Assembly: GCA_018881555.1 (NCBI GenBank)
Contig: JACAXG010000121.1
Coordinates: forward strand, 2,479,858 to 2,543,857
Source: Amblyornis subalaris
Lineage: Eukaryota > Chordata > Aves > Passeriformes > Ptilonorhynchidae
Length of the DNA: 64,000 nt
Direction: 5' to 3'
Positions 1-14,029 of this stretch are shown piece by piece; the first letter of the stretch is position 1, and every line of letters begins with the position of its first letter. The notes below the pieces were generated by a model. The model saw nothing but the letters and a program-made list of their open reading frames with translations, was not told the origin of the DNA and made no database searches. Made by a program: the position numbers and the translations under genes.

Positions 1-987
1 GGATTTGCAAAGTTCCTGTCCTGCCTCCTGATCAAAGAGGAAGAAGCCCAGAAGTTCAAAGTCTGAAAATTCCCCTTAGACTGTTTTCTGCTGTAAAACT
101 CCACAATCTGGTGATAACTGAGCTAACTGGGGAGAAAAAAAATCAGAAAACATTTTGGAAATTAAAAATTTTCCAAATGTTTTCATCCCAGCTTGGGAGG
201 CCTGCTGGATACCTTAGATTTCCCACTCCCTAAGAGTCTAAGCAAGCAGTGTACTGAAAAACAAGGGAATTGGGTAAGGGGACAGATTGNTACCTGAACC
301 AAAGGTGCCAGAGGCACATTGTATCTTCTGATGATCTAGAATTTTCCAGTGATAATGCTAGGAAGCCTCTGACCAGCTGTATTGAAAACTCAGGAACCTG
401 TCAAACAGTGCCACAGTGCTCCTTCTCATCAATTAATTTGCTTAACAAGTAATGCACCAGGAGAACAAGGAGGCTGTTTGAAGGGCTTTTGGTGGGGACA
501 AAGGAAAGCTTGTGAACTTCCCCTGAAATGCCACTCGACCACACAGGAAGATCAATCTGATATGGATGTGCTGGACAGAATAACACTTGAAACTGTTCTC
601 AGTCTGGTTTTATCTGGTCACTCCTAAACAGCACAGGAGCTGAGCATTTCAGTGGCATTAAAGAATGTAAATACTACTCACATCATTTGTTCTGACAGAG
701 ATTAGAGAGTGTGATGGTAGGATGATCTGCACAGACCACCACCATGTCAGGGTGCCCATGAAGGGCAAAACAGTACCTTGATGGTGGCTTGACTGCAAAG
801 GACATGGCCAATATTGGTTCATTAATTTCTCTGCTCCTCCTGTCTACAGGCAACTTTTGTCGCATGTTTTACATACACTGCAGACTCTTTGGAGCTGGCA
901 CCTTCTTGCCAGCTTGTGCAGCACTTCAAGTGTGGACTGGGTGCACAACTCTGCCTTGCAAATTGCAACGGCACCGTAACACCACAG

Positions 988-1061
988 GGGAAAAAAACAA
1001 CAAAACATAACAAAACAACAACAAAAAAACCCCAAACCAAAACGAACAAAACAACAACAAT
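988..1061. repeat. A/C-rich low-complexity tract
   Basis: This is a run of CAAAA, CAACAA and similar units with almost no G or T. It looks like degenerate simple sequence or the decayed A-rich tail of an old insertion. No flanking element is recognisable. Confidence 0.6.
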
Positions 1062-4000
1062 GTCAAAATTGAGTTCTACTACATGCACTGAACCTGTCAA
1101 GTTTAATCTTGTGGAATGGACAGAAGGTAAAGCCTTTGCAAGTGATGAAAGACACATTCATACCTAGGCTGGAGTTTACAGCCACCAAGGAGCTAATCAC
1201 ACAAGTGACATAAATCCTAGTCTAGACAAAGCTTTGTACACTGAAAGGGGTGAAAATACGGTGCCATGGCATGAAATATAGCTTCACACCCTTCTATAAT
1301 TAAGGTTGAGACCATTTCAGAGATTTTAAACACCAGAGGTTCATGCAGGCTTCCACCACCTTTTCAACACACTAAGTTCAGAGCCCCTCAGATATGGGGT
1401 CTACCAAAGCCACACCAGTTTTTTACAAAGGTTATTTTGCATATTTGTCTCCCAGCATTTTGGGACACTGCATTTGTTAGCTATTGCCCCGCAGTGAAAA
1501 TAAAATGGTCCTCAACCCTATTTTCTAGAAGTCCTTCATTACAACCTCACTACCAGGCCAGCCAGTCCCCCTGATTCTTGCTCCCTCTGACCCTTTTAAC
1601 CAATTTACACATCCTGGAATGCCTCATGTGGGAAATAACAGAAACCGTGTTGCACTAGGAGACAAGAGGGAGTGTAGCAGATTGAGAAACAGGAAAAGAA
1701 TGAGCACACAGCCAAGGCACTGTGTCCCCCACACAGTCACTGCCAGGAAGCCAGAAACTCTAAAACAGTCAAAACGAGCATCCCGAAAAATTACCTTCAA
1801 AAAATGCACACCTCTGCACAGAATAGCAGCTTTCAAAAACCCTTCTTCACTGAAAGGTAACGATGTGCAGCCATAACTAGTTCCCAGTGTTAAAGAAATC
1901 TCCAGAACCAGGGACTAACAGGGGACAGCACTATAAATGCAATCTGCTGAGAAGTGAGAAATGCAGACGTAAAGACTGCTTTGTGGGGAGATGGACACTT
2001 GAGTCCATCCTGCTCGATGCAAAGCAGGAATAAATCTAAGCTTCTCTGGCTGTTGTTATGGAGGCTGCCCAGCACTCATTTCTGGCCTTAGTAAACCATT
2101 TCTACCAGAGTAAGAGCAGAAGGAGCTCCGTAAACTCTTCAGTCCAGCTGTGTTCACTGGCAGAGGGAGAGGGACAAGGGGCACACACACCCACACCTGT
2201 GTTTTCCAAAACAAACACACTGTGGGAGTTATTTTCTGAGGGCTTTCCCCTGTCAGATGCCATGAATTTTCTCCCTGGCTCCTCAGTTTTCCTCCTCTTC
2301 AGCACATGTGTTGTTACCCTTCTGTAACCTCTGCTGCCACAGAGCCAGTCTTGCTGTGGGAAGTACCTTGGCACATCTTGACACAAGGAGAACACCCTTT
2401 CTGGCAGGCACAAACCCCTGCAACATCATGAGACCAACTACAGCAAGGGCCAGATTAAATCTGAGGTTCATTAATACCAATTTTGAGCAGAGGCTTTACT
2501 CACTATACAGTAGTAACTTTTCCTGCTCAAGATGTGTCAGGGTGAGGTTGCTCTGAAGCACGACTATATTTGCTATAATCCCAGATCACATGCTGGTGTA
2601 TTAAGATAAAAATGTCTTTAAACTTTTAAATTTATCTCCCTGGATTTCTTTTTGGTACTGATTCAACGCTGATACTAAGATCAGTGTGATAAGAGAAGGC
2701 AAGTTACATTATTCAAACTGTGCAAAAACAATTCAAATTGGTTTTGGGGAATATTTTCTCTGCACCTTTAACTACGAAGTTTTAAAATGACAAGAACACA
2801 CCTGGATTTGCATCCAGTGGAAAAGGACCTACTGGGCTGCTGCTAACTGTGCTGAGGAGCCCTTGAAATGGAAACAAACCAACCACAAATCACACTAATG
2901 GGAAGGCTGTCATTTCTGGATTCAACCCTAGAAATGAAATATAATAGGAGAAAAGAAATATTTGCTTTAGTCCCAGACACAAAAAGTAAATCATCTGCAG
3001 AGAGAATGACATTCCTCTCCTCCCCTTCATCCCAAACTAGATATCAGGTCTATTCATGTGAACTTTTCTCCTTTGGAAAGAGAAAAGAAAGAAAAAACAA
3101 ACCCAAAACACAACAAACAGAACAGTTGTATATTCTTTGGAGACTATACATATCTCTTACAGCTGTTAAATACATGATACAATTATCTACAAAACCAGAA
3201 GCCTCAGTTCAGCTGTAAATTTTCCACAGGTTCCTTGGAGAAAGTGGGGTGGGGGGTGTTCCACATAGAAGGTATTTTGTGAAATTATATATATAAACAT
3301 CTGAGGACTGAAATATTCTCAGTTTCCTGACCTGGTATCTCAAGCTGGACACCTAAGAAATAGAAAGTCTCCCACTCTGGGCCCAACAGCTCCTCAGAAA
3401 TCACAATTCCCCCTCACCATTCCCCACCAACTCCTGATCCAGGTCACAGCAGCCAAGGCAAGGCAGAGAGCTGCCGCCTCTCAGGTGCATGGCCACTGAC
3501 TTTAAAAGGACCAGAATACATCAAAAGACAGAAAAAACTAGTGATAATATCCATCACAAACATCACATCATTGCTGTGAGGGCTTTAGCTTTGCTTTTAA
3601 ATCACCTAATACCAGGCTAGAGCCCGGTAGGATGAAGTGCTTGAACAACACGCATTAAGATGCCAAAATTAACGACCTTGAATTACAAGTGGAGACTTTT
3701 TGAAATATGCATTTCTAATCCAGGTACTCAAATAGGATGTGGGACTTTCCTAAGAAAGTTTGGCTACCAAGTGGCAGCTGAGCAGTGGAAAACCCAGCTT
3801 TCACACACTTGTTAGTTCTGCGGTCAGAAAAGAAAAGCTGTGTACTCAGATCTCACAGCCTTCCGAAGAATACATTCCAGTCCTCCAGAGCTCTGGTATC
3901 TGGCAAATCTTCAATATCACATACTTGCTGACTATCCTAGTGTGCTCCAGGATAATGCTGAATTATGAACCCAGCCCTTTGCACAAAGTGTTCCCGTATT

Positions 4001-6326
4001 CATTTCAAAAGACTTCCCTCCTCCACCCAGAAAGTTAAAGAAGCAATTCAAGCCCTGCTGTGGAAATACCAAGTTTGTGTTTTAGCTAAGAGGAGTGCAA
4101 AGCAGAGAGAACAGAAGTTTAAAGAGAAAGAAGGGACAAACCAGCAGCCCTGATGAGAATTTAGAGCAGGGAGGGTGCTGAGGCCACACAGAAAAAAATC
4201 TGCACCTCTCATCCTTTCCATGTAAAGAATTGAGAGGAAAAACGTTCAGGAAGNGACAGTGCTCAGGTCAGAGATGAGCAAGAGAAGCACAAGTCTGAAG
4301 GAAGCAAAAGAATCTGAGGTAAGTATGCAACAAAATTTAAAAAAAAAAATAGATCACACAGATCAGTAATCAGATGGACTTTTGCCAGGGTGCTGCCTCT
4401 TACAGAGAGAGTGACACTTGCTGTGCCCCCAACTGCAACCTCAAGCCATGTCCACAGGGGACATGCCTGCTCCTGGCACATGACAGGCATCAGGACACCC
4501 CTGCCAGATAAAAGGTGCCATTCTGCAGGATAAATTCTGCTGGTCTCCATTGCAAGGTTCAGCCACAGAAAATCCACTGTTATGCCATACTCCATTGGTT
4601 TCTAATCTATTTCCCTTCCTGTCTATCCAGCATTTTTTCTGATTGACAAAGGCACAAAGGTAACCTTAAAAAAAAAAATCAAACACCACTTTCAGATTAT
4701 TTTCTGAGAATTGCTTCAGAATAAAGATATTTGGCAGAATCTTCAAGCTTAGCTATTTAAGTTAAGCATTTAATTCCAAGTATGGAGACCTAAATACAGA
4801 TATGCACACACCTGACTCACTGCTGAGCATTTTTAAGAGACCCTAATTTTTAATAAGAACAGAGGCCTGTGATTTGAGGACAATGAGGACATCTAAAAAC
4901 TACAGCTTAAAGTCAATAGCAAACTCCGAGACTAAACAAAATAAACCCTTTCATGCTTTATATAGAGCTGACAGGTTAGCAATTCCAGCCAAACATTTCC
5001 CCAAGTTTCCATGATAAGTCACACCAAACACTGGTTAGCTTCATGGCAACAAGTTTATATGCAAGTAGTGGAAGGTAAAAAGGAAATCACTAAAAAAAAA
5101 AAAAATCACCAATCTGCAATATTTATTCAAGATCTGTATCCACACTTAATATTAACTAGACATGTCAGGGTTTATACTATATTGTAGACCATACCTAGAC
5201 AGGCTAGGTAGAAAGGTCTACTGCTCCTATTTTATTTTTTTTTTTCCCTAGGTCTGCATTATCCAGCTTTGGGTTTACTTTATCTCAACCCCTTTTCCTC
5301 CAGAAGGAGTCTTGCTAGGCTTCATTAAGCAGCTATAACCTTTAGGAAAAATAAGAATACTTAGTCTAGCCCTGAGAAAGTACACCTTCAGCTAGCTAAA
5401 GAGTTCTGAACAGGAAATAATTCCCCCCTACTTCAATTATGCTGATTATTAACATCTTTCCCCTTCAGTATAATGATTATGCACAGTACAATTATAATTT
5501 CAAATCTAGTAGTGAGCTGAACAAGATTACATCTTAAATCAAAACCAAAGGATTTTAATTAAGTCAATGCAAGAAGAACCAAAAGAATATGATGCTTGTT
5601 TACAGTCTCTTTAACTTCTCAGGTGGAGATTAATTTCTGAAAATATTACAAGACTTAAAATAAGAAAATAAACAAGACTTAAAAGTGTAGAGAATCTAAC
5701 TCTGCCTCCTTGCAAAAGTGAAAAAAAAATCCCAAATGCACGTCCCATTTCTAAGGAAGCTTTGAGTCCTTATTTTATGATTCAATAGGTATGAAAGAGA
5801 TGATCTTCAGTTATGCCTTATCCTGATCCTTATTTTTATGCACCAGTTTTATCAGAACTTTAATCAAAGGAGGTTGTGGAACTGCACAATTGGCACTGTT
5901 AGTGCCAAATTTAAATTCACCTATGGGCTCACCAAGCAATCAAAAAACACATAGTTTTGCTCCACAATAAAAAAGTGATGTGAACATATGACATAAGTAA
6001 AGTAATAGCTGTACCTTTAAAGGAAGATATTCAGTTTAACACAAGAAGTTGAGATGGGAAGAAACACAATTCCAAGACTTTAAAAACATCCCTTACTCCT
6101 TGAAAAACCTTCCTATGGAAGCAAACCTTCCTGAGTGATACCACAGAGAAAGAGCCTACACTAGCCCAGCTATCTTCAGGAGGGTTTAAGTAATCATCAC
6201 GTAATTAATGATGACTTGGAGCACTTGGAGAAGTGTGTGTCCATCATTTCAAGGCAGTGTGATTCATAACAAGAAACACATGAGAGTAATTGTAAGCTAT
6301 AGTATGGTAAAGTAAATCTGTTTCTA

Positions 6327-6396
6327 TTTACTTTATTAGAAACATATTAACTTTACTGTAAACATGTTTACTTTACTACAAATGTATTTACTTTCC
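6327..6396. repeat. Imperfect 20-bp tandem repeat, about 3.5 copies
   Basis: Three consecutive 20-bp units begin at 6327, 6347 and 6367. Each starts with TT(T/A)ACTTTA, and a partial fourth unit follows at 6387. The units differ at several positions, so the array is old. No function is apparent. Confidence 0.7.
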
Positions 6397-9099
6397 CCAC
6401 CACATCTTGTCTCTGAGAGGAGGATGTTAGCTCACCCCCATGATATGATGGTATCATATGGAAAAGGGAAAGCATGTTCAGCAACCTGTTCCTTCTGGAA
6501 TACCTTGCTTTGCTTTTGGATTTAATGAAAATACACTCCCTGAGAGAATACAGAGCAATCAGCTCAAATTTGGTGTGACTTCCCTGGTCTAAACTGAATC
6601 ACAACATCCAGAGTTTCCCCGTCTTGGCTTTTACATCTTTTACCTATTCTAAAGAGCAGCCCCAGTACATGATGTACTCCTTTTCCGTGCTGTTTGCTAA
6701 ACTCTAATATTTTTTCCAGCAAAGAAGGGAGTTGATTCCATTTTACAATGCTTGAAACTCACAGATTGATTGCAGCAGCCTTATTTCTCCCTCATGCTCT
6801 TGAAGATACAGATTGGTTTGCCTCAAGCAGGCCCTGATAGTCTATGCTTCTCTGCTTCCACCACTGAAATAACAAAATGCCCAAGTAAGCACAGGCAGCA
6901 AAGGAATCAAAGCAGATGGATTTCAGCTCCCAAGAACACATCTGTCACCTGTACAAAGTCTTCTGCAAGAGCTTCCCAGCTGATTTACTTTTGACAACAG
7001 AAATTATGATTGCTCAGAGGCTCTGAAGTGCTGAGAACAGTGAGGGTGTCCATCCTAGCATGCTTTTCATAGCAGCTGTAGCAAAATAAATTACATAATG
7101 TGTTGCATATACTAGCTGGATGCCTGCCCACTACACTCAGCCCTTCACTCCGACACCATTACAAATAAACAAAAATAAAAATGGCAACATTGCATGACAC
7201 TGTCACTATTTTCCAAAGCCTGAAAAGGTACTCAAGTACCTCATAGTGGTTTCAGAGACTAATGCTCACCCTCAGTTTGAAAGATGGGTCCATCAGAAGC
7301 ACATCTTGTCAGCTGATTTTCAGAATGTAAAATAGATGGCATGGTTAGATTCCTTCCTTGCCTGAAAAGATAAGCTACAGCCCAACACCACCGGCAATTA
7401 CAGTCCTCTTAAGAGTTTTCCTATGGATAATAAGAATAGGCCTCTTGTGCCACCAGCTGGGATGACCTATCCACTGTGGTCGAAAGCAGCAGTTCCCACC
7501 TACAAACCCTGAATATTGTTCCAGGTCTGCAGGAAAGATTTTGTGAAATAAAAAAAGAGATGCTGATAGAAAAGGGAAGTGATTTTTCACAGACTTCCCA
7601 AGCTATGGAGCAATCTGTGGCGTGACCAGGAGGAAATGACCAGAAACCTCACGAGGACACAGAGTCTGTAACCAGAAATATTTGAGAAATTCTATTCTTG
7701 CTCATTTGGTCATCTCACAGAAGTTATTAAAGTCAATGACCTCACTAAAATGGCAGAATTAGACAGTTCATTTTGAAATATAGTTCCACAACACTTTTTT
7801 TGTCAGAGACCTCAAATGACATCTTCAGAACTGACAGATTCAAAGGAACAATGTTCAATACAGCAACTTCTATTCAGCAATATTTCCTCCTCAGTTCTCA
7901 AGACAGAGTTAGAAGAAACTGAAGGTAGAAAAGGAAAATAACCAAGAAAATACGAGAAGAATTTAAGAACTGAATTGGAGTGGGGAGGGTAAGGAATAAG
8001 AAAGAAAAATCAATAGAACAAAACATACAGATCAATCCGACAAGCAGCTATTTTTTGATCCACACACTTAAAGCTATGCATAGCTGCTTTTGTTACCAAA
8101 GAGTGAATTGCAAGCTTAAAACCCTATCCATGCGTTTGCAAAATGAAGTTGAAAACAAAACCAGAAAACAAAATCAGCCTTATCTAGTCCAGCATTAATT
8201 AAACCTGTGTTGGAATATCTGTTTAGATCAGCTCCCTCAGATGAATGCTAGTTCAGAATTACAAATTATTTAACTCCACCAGCAAGTGCTGTGTGGTTAC
8301 CCAGAAATAAAAGCCTCTCCCTTTCAGACACAGTGCTTAGGGAGGAGGTTACTCTGCAACAGCTTATCTGGAATAGCCACTAAATAATTAAGTCCTGTTA
8401 ATTTTCAGTGAGGATAGAGCTTATGGAGCCTTTTTGTGTACCATAGCAGATCCTGATATTAAACCACTACTGCTAAAAATGAAAAGCATCTTCTGATTTT
8501 TTTTTTTTTTTTCAATTTTCGTGTGTGATTTTTGGGGGGGTTGGATAATTTTTTTTAGTCTTTGGAATTAGCATAAAGAAAGCTTATTTTCATTTTGAGA
8601 GGACAGGGGGAAGAATCTCCTGAAACTCTTCAGCATAACTGAAAAACTGGAGGGAAATATCCCCCCTTTCTCCATTGTTGAACATTACTTTTCCTGCTTT
8701 CTTAAATTGACTGAAAGGTAACNAGCATTCCAAAGCTCAGTTCCATAACTAATGTCCCTATCTAGGTATGAAAAATATTTATGCTTATACATACAAAAGG
8801 ATTTATAAATACAGTTAATTGAGATTCTGCCAGGAGTCATTGCTTTACATCAGAAATTTAAATTGTAAAATTCTTAATGGAACCATAAATCTGATTAAAA
8901 ATAATATCTTGACAATTTCCCAGTTATCCACCTGGCAGCACTGGGAAGAATAACCTGAGAATCTCCCCAGCCCACGCTCTGTGGATCCATGACACTGGGA
9001 CTGCCAGGGGAATTAGAGGAAAACACCTGGAAATCCACCTCTGACTGGAATAGAATAAAGACTAGAAATTTTTTCAGATTTGGGACCACTGCTACTAAT

Positions 9100-9265
9100 C
9101 ATGTTTAAGAGGCATTTGGACAATGCCCTTAATACCATGCTTTAATTTTTGGTCACCCCTGAAGTGCTCAGGCCAGATGGTTGTAGGTCCCTTCCAGCTG
9201 AAATGTTCTGTTCTGTTCTGTTCTGTTCTGTTCTGTTCTGTTCTGTTCTGTTCTATTCTATTCTA
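9100..9265 (+). mobile_element. CR1 LINE 3' fragment ending in a pentamer microsatellite
   Basis: The segment reads like the extreme 3' end of a CR1 retrotransposon: a TGTTTAAGAGGCATTTGGAC stretch, then GTAGGTCCCTTCCAGCTGAA, then a repeated tail. Instead of the usual octamer tail it ends in nine TTCTG units (9206-9250) followed by three TTCTA units (9251-9265). CR1 elements usually insert as short 5'-truncated copies, which fits. The left boundary is approximate. Confidence 0.75.
9206..9265. repeat. (TTCTG)9(TTCTA)3 microsatellite
   Basis: Nine perfect TTCTG units are followed by three TTCTA units. The array sits exactly at the 3' end of a CR1 fragment, so it probably grew from the CR1 tail repeat. 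It is likely to vary in length between individuals. Confidence 0.9.
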
Positions 9266-10547
9266 TTCATTTGAAGGGGAAAAAAGCCTCCAGAAAGATT
9301 AGTAAACACAAATTAGCTAGCAACAGCTAGGTCTTGGGAAAGCCCTAGTTTGAGTAGCCATGACACTGGGGCCACTGCACAGAGCTGAGTAAACCAACTT
9401 CCTGATATATTCTGCTAGTGGTCTGTTTGAGTTGCACACTGGAGCCTGATACACACAGAAGTGTTTACATTTGAACCGAAATACAATTAAACGTGCAGGT
9501 AGCTCCTCATCATTTCAGCTGTGTAGAAGTGATGGACGCTAGCCCTGGAGCAGCAGCACTGGGAAGGGATCATGGATGCTTTAAAAGCTGTGTGTATATG
9601 AATTATTTCTTCCAGTGGACGTCCAGGTGAAAACCAGAGACACCTTGGCGTGAAGTACAGAATAAAATGCAAGAGAGTGTGTATCACCAGTTTGTGCCAG
9701 CCACTCACACCAGGGACAGCCTTTCTGTTTAGAGCAACAATTTAATTCATTCTAAATAGCACCGTGTCAGACCTGCAGTCAAGGGGTACCATTTAGAATC
9801 AGTCACCTTTGGTGGCCATTGGCACATGCCCCTCACAACAGTGAGAGAACACACTGTGGGCTGTGTTTCCTTGGCTATCGGACACAGACCTCAAGCCACC
9901 TCACTGTTTTCTGATGCTGCCTGTGTTTCTCTCTCATGCCCTAGAAAAGCCAGGATTGTTTTTCCACTGAAGTCCTAGCTGAGCCTCAACTCTAGAAAGG
10001 CTTGCCCCAAGTCACCACACAGGCCACAGTGCTGTATTATGGCAGGGCAGATGTATCACATCACGGCTCCTTGTGCCCAAGAACCTGCCTAACTTGCCTG
10101 CACCTCGACAGCAGCCACAGACTGTGGCCCGCTCCTGTCCTCTGCTCCTAAAATAACCTCACCCACACCAGCAGGTCTGACACATGCAGACACCAACGTA
10201 GCAGTCAGATGAATCACCCTTGGAGCTGCACACGTTACAGCCATGATTTGCAAACAGGCCTTTTGCAATCTTTCAGAGTCACAGTATTTGTTTATTAAAG
10301 CTTTCGTCTCCTGGCCTCCAGTCCCAGGACTGCTCCCACACTGAAACCAGGGCACTGCTATCTGCAGCATGAAGGTCTTGAATGGTAGTTTAACTTGAAA
10401 AGGAGTGAACCACAGGCGACATATTCCATGGTGTCAAACTGCTTCTGGGAAAAATTAAGAGGCATCCAAACTATTTTTTGTATTCCATGACAAATAAAAA
10501 AGCAGGTGTGTTTTCCTCTCCTAAGTAAAATTATGACATTTTCTACA
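9266..10547. other. Gene-free stretch between CR1 copies
   Basis: I see no recognisable coding sequence, RNA gene or repeat here. The composition is ordinary, mildly AT-rich avian intergenic DNA. Confidence 0.5.
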
Positions 10548-10865
10548 TCACAGAATCCAATAATGTGTCAGGCCGGAAGGGATCACAGGGGATCATCTGG
10601 TGCCACCTCCCTGCTCCAGGAGGGCCATCCCAGAGCACAGGGCACAGGATTGTGTCCAGACAGCTCTGGAATATCCCCAGTGAGGAGACTCCAGCCCCTC
10701 TCTGGACAATCTGTTCAGGCTCAGGCATTGCCCCGGGCAGAAGTTCTGCCTCCTGCACAGGGGGAACTTCCTGGGCTCAGTCCCTGCCTGTTCCTCTGGT
10801 GACACTGCTGAGCCCCCTGGAGCAGAGCCTGGTCTGTGCTCGTCACCCTTCCCTCCTGAATGAGC
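10548..10865 (-). mobile_element. CR1 LINE 3' fragment, antisense
   Basis: The left end reads TCACAGAATCCAATAATG, the reverse complement of a CR1 tail. It is followed by the GATCATCTGGTGCCACCTCC and CTCTGGAATATCCCCAGTGA blocks. The copy is therefore on the - strand with its 3' end at the left. It is very similar to the copy at 45313-45930, so both belong to one subfamily. The open frames across it are decayed and not functional genes. Confidence 0.85.
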
Positions 10866-13800
10866 CTACTTTCATCATTGGTAATAGTAAGGAAGTCTGA
10901 ATTATTTTGAATGGATGCTTATACTTTGACTAAAAGTTTTAAGAACTAAGAACGAAATATTTTTGCTTTTATCCCATGCATTTTATCTCAAAGTCCGAAA
11001 ATTATAACTGATTATGAAGAATTTTATAAGGGTTCCTAAGTTCACATCGAGATTTTCCAGTAAAATGATAACTGATTATGAAACAATTTCATAAGGGTTC
11101 CTAAGCTCATATTAAGATCTTCATTTGCTCTCCTGACATTATCACTACTTGTGTATCATACACAAATGTCTTATGCCAAATATTCACAAGGTTGTGCCTA
11201 AAACTCTTCTATACTTCTTCAATCTCAGTTTAAAAAAAAAAAAAGTGTATTACAACATAGAAAATGAAGAAGCCTGGCTTTGGCTTTTCACTTCCAGCTA
11301 CACCCCCAGTTACAGAGGATGACCTAATTTCTAGTGAAATCCCACAAGGCTTTGTGGTTTCTTCAAAACCTTTCTCTTGTGGCAGAAAGCAGACACACTT
11401 CCAGAATGCACAGATTTACTCCCAGCATAAGTTCTTCCAGAATTTATCTGCTATGGATACCAAAGATCAAATACTTTCTACGAGCAGTGGAAAAAGGCCA
11501 GTGCATTCTACATAGTGTTATCAGCATGACTGATCCTCTGAGTCATTTTTGGAATCACTCATTCCATTTTGCAATGGAATGACAGTCTTGACTCTCCAGC
11601 TCCAAGACTGGCCTCTCCCTCGCAGCCCCAGATGTGAAAGCCAGCAGGAACCACTCACCCATAGCCATTCCAAATTATTGCTGCAGTGAAATAAATCAAA
11701 CTCAGTACCTTAACATTCGTTTGAAAAGGTGAGACCAGAAGTAAGGCACTTAATGTGGGGATGGATTTTGAGAGGAAAGAGGAAAAAGGAAGACACAGAC
11801 CCTAAACTGATGTCATCTGGGTCATCCTAAACTCTCAACTCCATGACAGCAGAGAAGGGATGTGTCTGTACAGCCCTGTCCCTCACCAGATGGACAGATC
11901 CAGCCCAGCAAAAAGGGTATCACAGCCACCACTTAGGCTACAAAAAATAACCACTGAAGCTAAAAAGCAAGCAAAACAACCTTTAGAATTTCTTCTTTTG
12001 TGTCTGGCCTGTACAGTCAGAGATGTTATTTCTCTACAAAGAACAATATTGTTATTATTTTTCTCCTTTAATCTGCACTCCTCAAGAAAGTCTGTTAATC
12101 TCTATCCTTCTGTGGTGAAAGCTTTGTACTTTATCTCTCCACAGTTCCAGTCGTTTATGCCTGGCTGTTTAAGGGAGCTGAAATGTTTTAAAAGACCTGG
12201 AACTGTTTATGCGAAGAAGGCTAAAGGCCTCAAGCTAATTGACACTGGTCCTTCCACATATTCTTAAGGCAGAGGTATGGGGAAAATAGGTCAAGGAGGC
12301 TGTGAAGCACAGGAATTCTGCGGTACTTACCAGGAAATCCCACCACCCTTTAATAAAGTCAGGAGACAAACGTCTACTCTCCTTTGCCTTCCTATATTAA
12401 TCAAAGGATCAGGGTCCTTCAGATCGTGCAGTCTGAGGAGAAAATCTTTCCTGGTGAGAAGCGAATGCTTCTCCTCTTCACTACTGGCCCAAACAAGACA
12501 TTCAGGTTCACATTAAAACAGGATAAAATAATTCAACTTATCTGTACAGGAAAACTAAGTCAGTGTTCTGTCTAGATTATTAGAAGGGTAATTTTATAAA
12601 GCTTCTGGAAAACTCTGCTTTCTTCTTATCAGCAATATCTTGAATTTGCTTCTCTCTGATCGAGTAGGACAAAATAACACTTTAACCACCCAGTACAATT
12701 ATAAGTGCAGATAATAAATATTTCATGCAAAATGCCTATTATCGCATGCAAATGCAAAGTTTTACAATAATAAATCATTTTGAAGTACTTCTACAAGATC
12801 ATGAATTTCCATTAGTGATTTTTATTATGCAGAAATTCACTTGATTACTGTCTCATTCCACTAGTCAGAGAACTTCAGGTGTGGTCAGAGAATTGTATCT
12901 ACCAGATCACACCCTAGAAGAGTGAAACACAAACGTTCTCTCTGGATCCTTCATATGGAATGAAAAAAAAAGCCACAAAATTATTTTCATTCCATATTCT
13001 TGAGAATACTAAAGATGCACGAATGCATTTCGCTTACTCATAAATTAATTTGCCAAATGAATGGGGCGAGTTTAATTTTTTACAAACTCACAGGAGGTTT
13101 TTATCCAACAGGTCCATTTCTTGCCTCTGACCAAAACGCTACTGCCCATGAGTTAATGGGAGTTGCTCTAACACAGCATACACATGAAAAGCTTAATAAT
13201 AGAAGGGCAGGAAGGGAGCTATCCAAAGTTTTATCTTGATCCTTAATTTTAGTATCTTAAGGGAAGCCATATTACTGATGCTAACTAACAGCATAAATGG
13301 CAAAGTGAGGAAAGAAAACCAACCCAAAAGCCACACAGAAGAACAGTCCAAGCTCAAAAGTGAAACACAGGACTTTCCCTTTCTCAGCTTACAGTTACCA
13401 CAAGAGTTTAGTGCATTTATTAATTCCAGCCTTGCTGGATCTATATTGCTGTCACCAGCCTCCATCCCTCTGCCTTCCGTTATTTTATAGGAAATGTACT
13501 CATGTTTTGTAACCTGCTCTGGGAAACAGCTGCCCAAGTCAACATCTCCCCCACCATATTGCGTGTGGAACGTGCTGTATCTTATCATTTATTTTGGCAA
13601 CAATAACTCCGGCATGTTTCTATTTGCATTTCAGTATGGCTTTTCTGTTTTTACTTTTCTGATAAGGGTATTTTGACTCTCAATACCTGCTGAATCTCTA
13701 GTCCCACAGTATCAAATTAAGGTACGAGCATTCAGTTTTCATCCCTGTGCTAACAGGCTCAGAAGCTGAGTGCTAAACTCCCCATTAAAATGAAAGGAAA

Positions 13801-14029
13801 ATTCTTAGTTGAAATTTAACATGTTTTTTCTCACAACTGGGGTGACCTAAGGGCACAGGCGCAACCAGTTACCATGGATCAGTTGGCGGGCTGAAACTTA
13901 TCCTGCCTTATTTTTCTAAAGTGGATATTTATAACATCATACAGACATATTTGAAAGATTAAAGGAGTTAAACTATGCTGTAAATTTATCCCGTACAGGA
14001 AAACACCCTTTTAAGCTAGACTGATGCAT
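10866..14029. other. Gene-free AT-rich stretch
   Basis: No supportable gene is seen. A 64-bp tandem duplication lies at 11004-11120. Open frames up to about 135 codons (for example 11860-12267 on + and 13193-13588 on -) have no recognisable domains and no splice context suggesting exons. Confidence 0.5.
11004..11120. repeat. 64-bp tandem duplication, two diverged copies
   Basis: ATAACTGATTATGAA occurs at 11004 and again at 11068. In both places it is followed about 10 bases later by ATAAGGGTTCCTAAG. The second copy has diverged and fades after about 11120. This is a local direct duplication with no obvious coding or regulatory role. Confidence 0.85.

Larger units (their letters stand above)
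1..9099. other. AT-rich gene-free flank upstream of CD9
   Basis: I find no supportable gene here on either strand. The open frames are short, begin and end at random and match no family I recognise. The stretch holds an A/C-rich low-complexity tract at 988-1061, a 20-bp tandem repeat near 6327, poly-A and poly-T runs (for example near 5090, 5230 and 8500) and single ambiguous bases at 290, 4254 and 8723. In mammals the gene upstream of CD9 is VWF, transcribed away from it. I could not recognise a VWF 5' exon here, and short first exons cannot be excluded by eye. Confidence 0.6.

Noticed and set aside
13193..13588. 131-codon - strand open frame
   Set aside because: It looked gene-like at first, with a long frame and a hydrophobic stretch, but I could match no family and it has no splice or promoter context.
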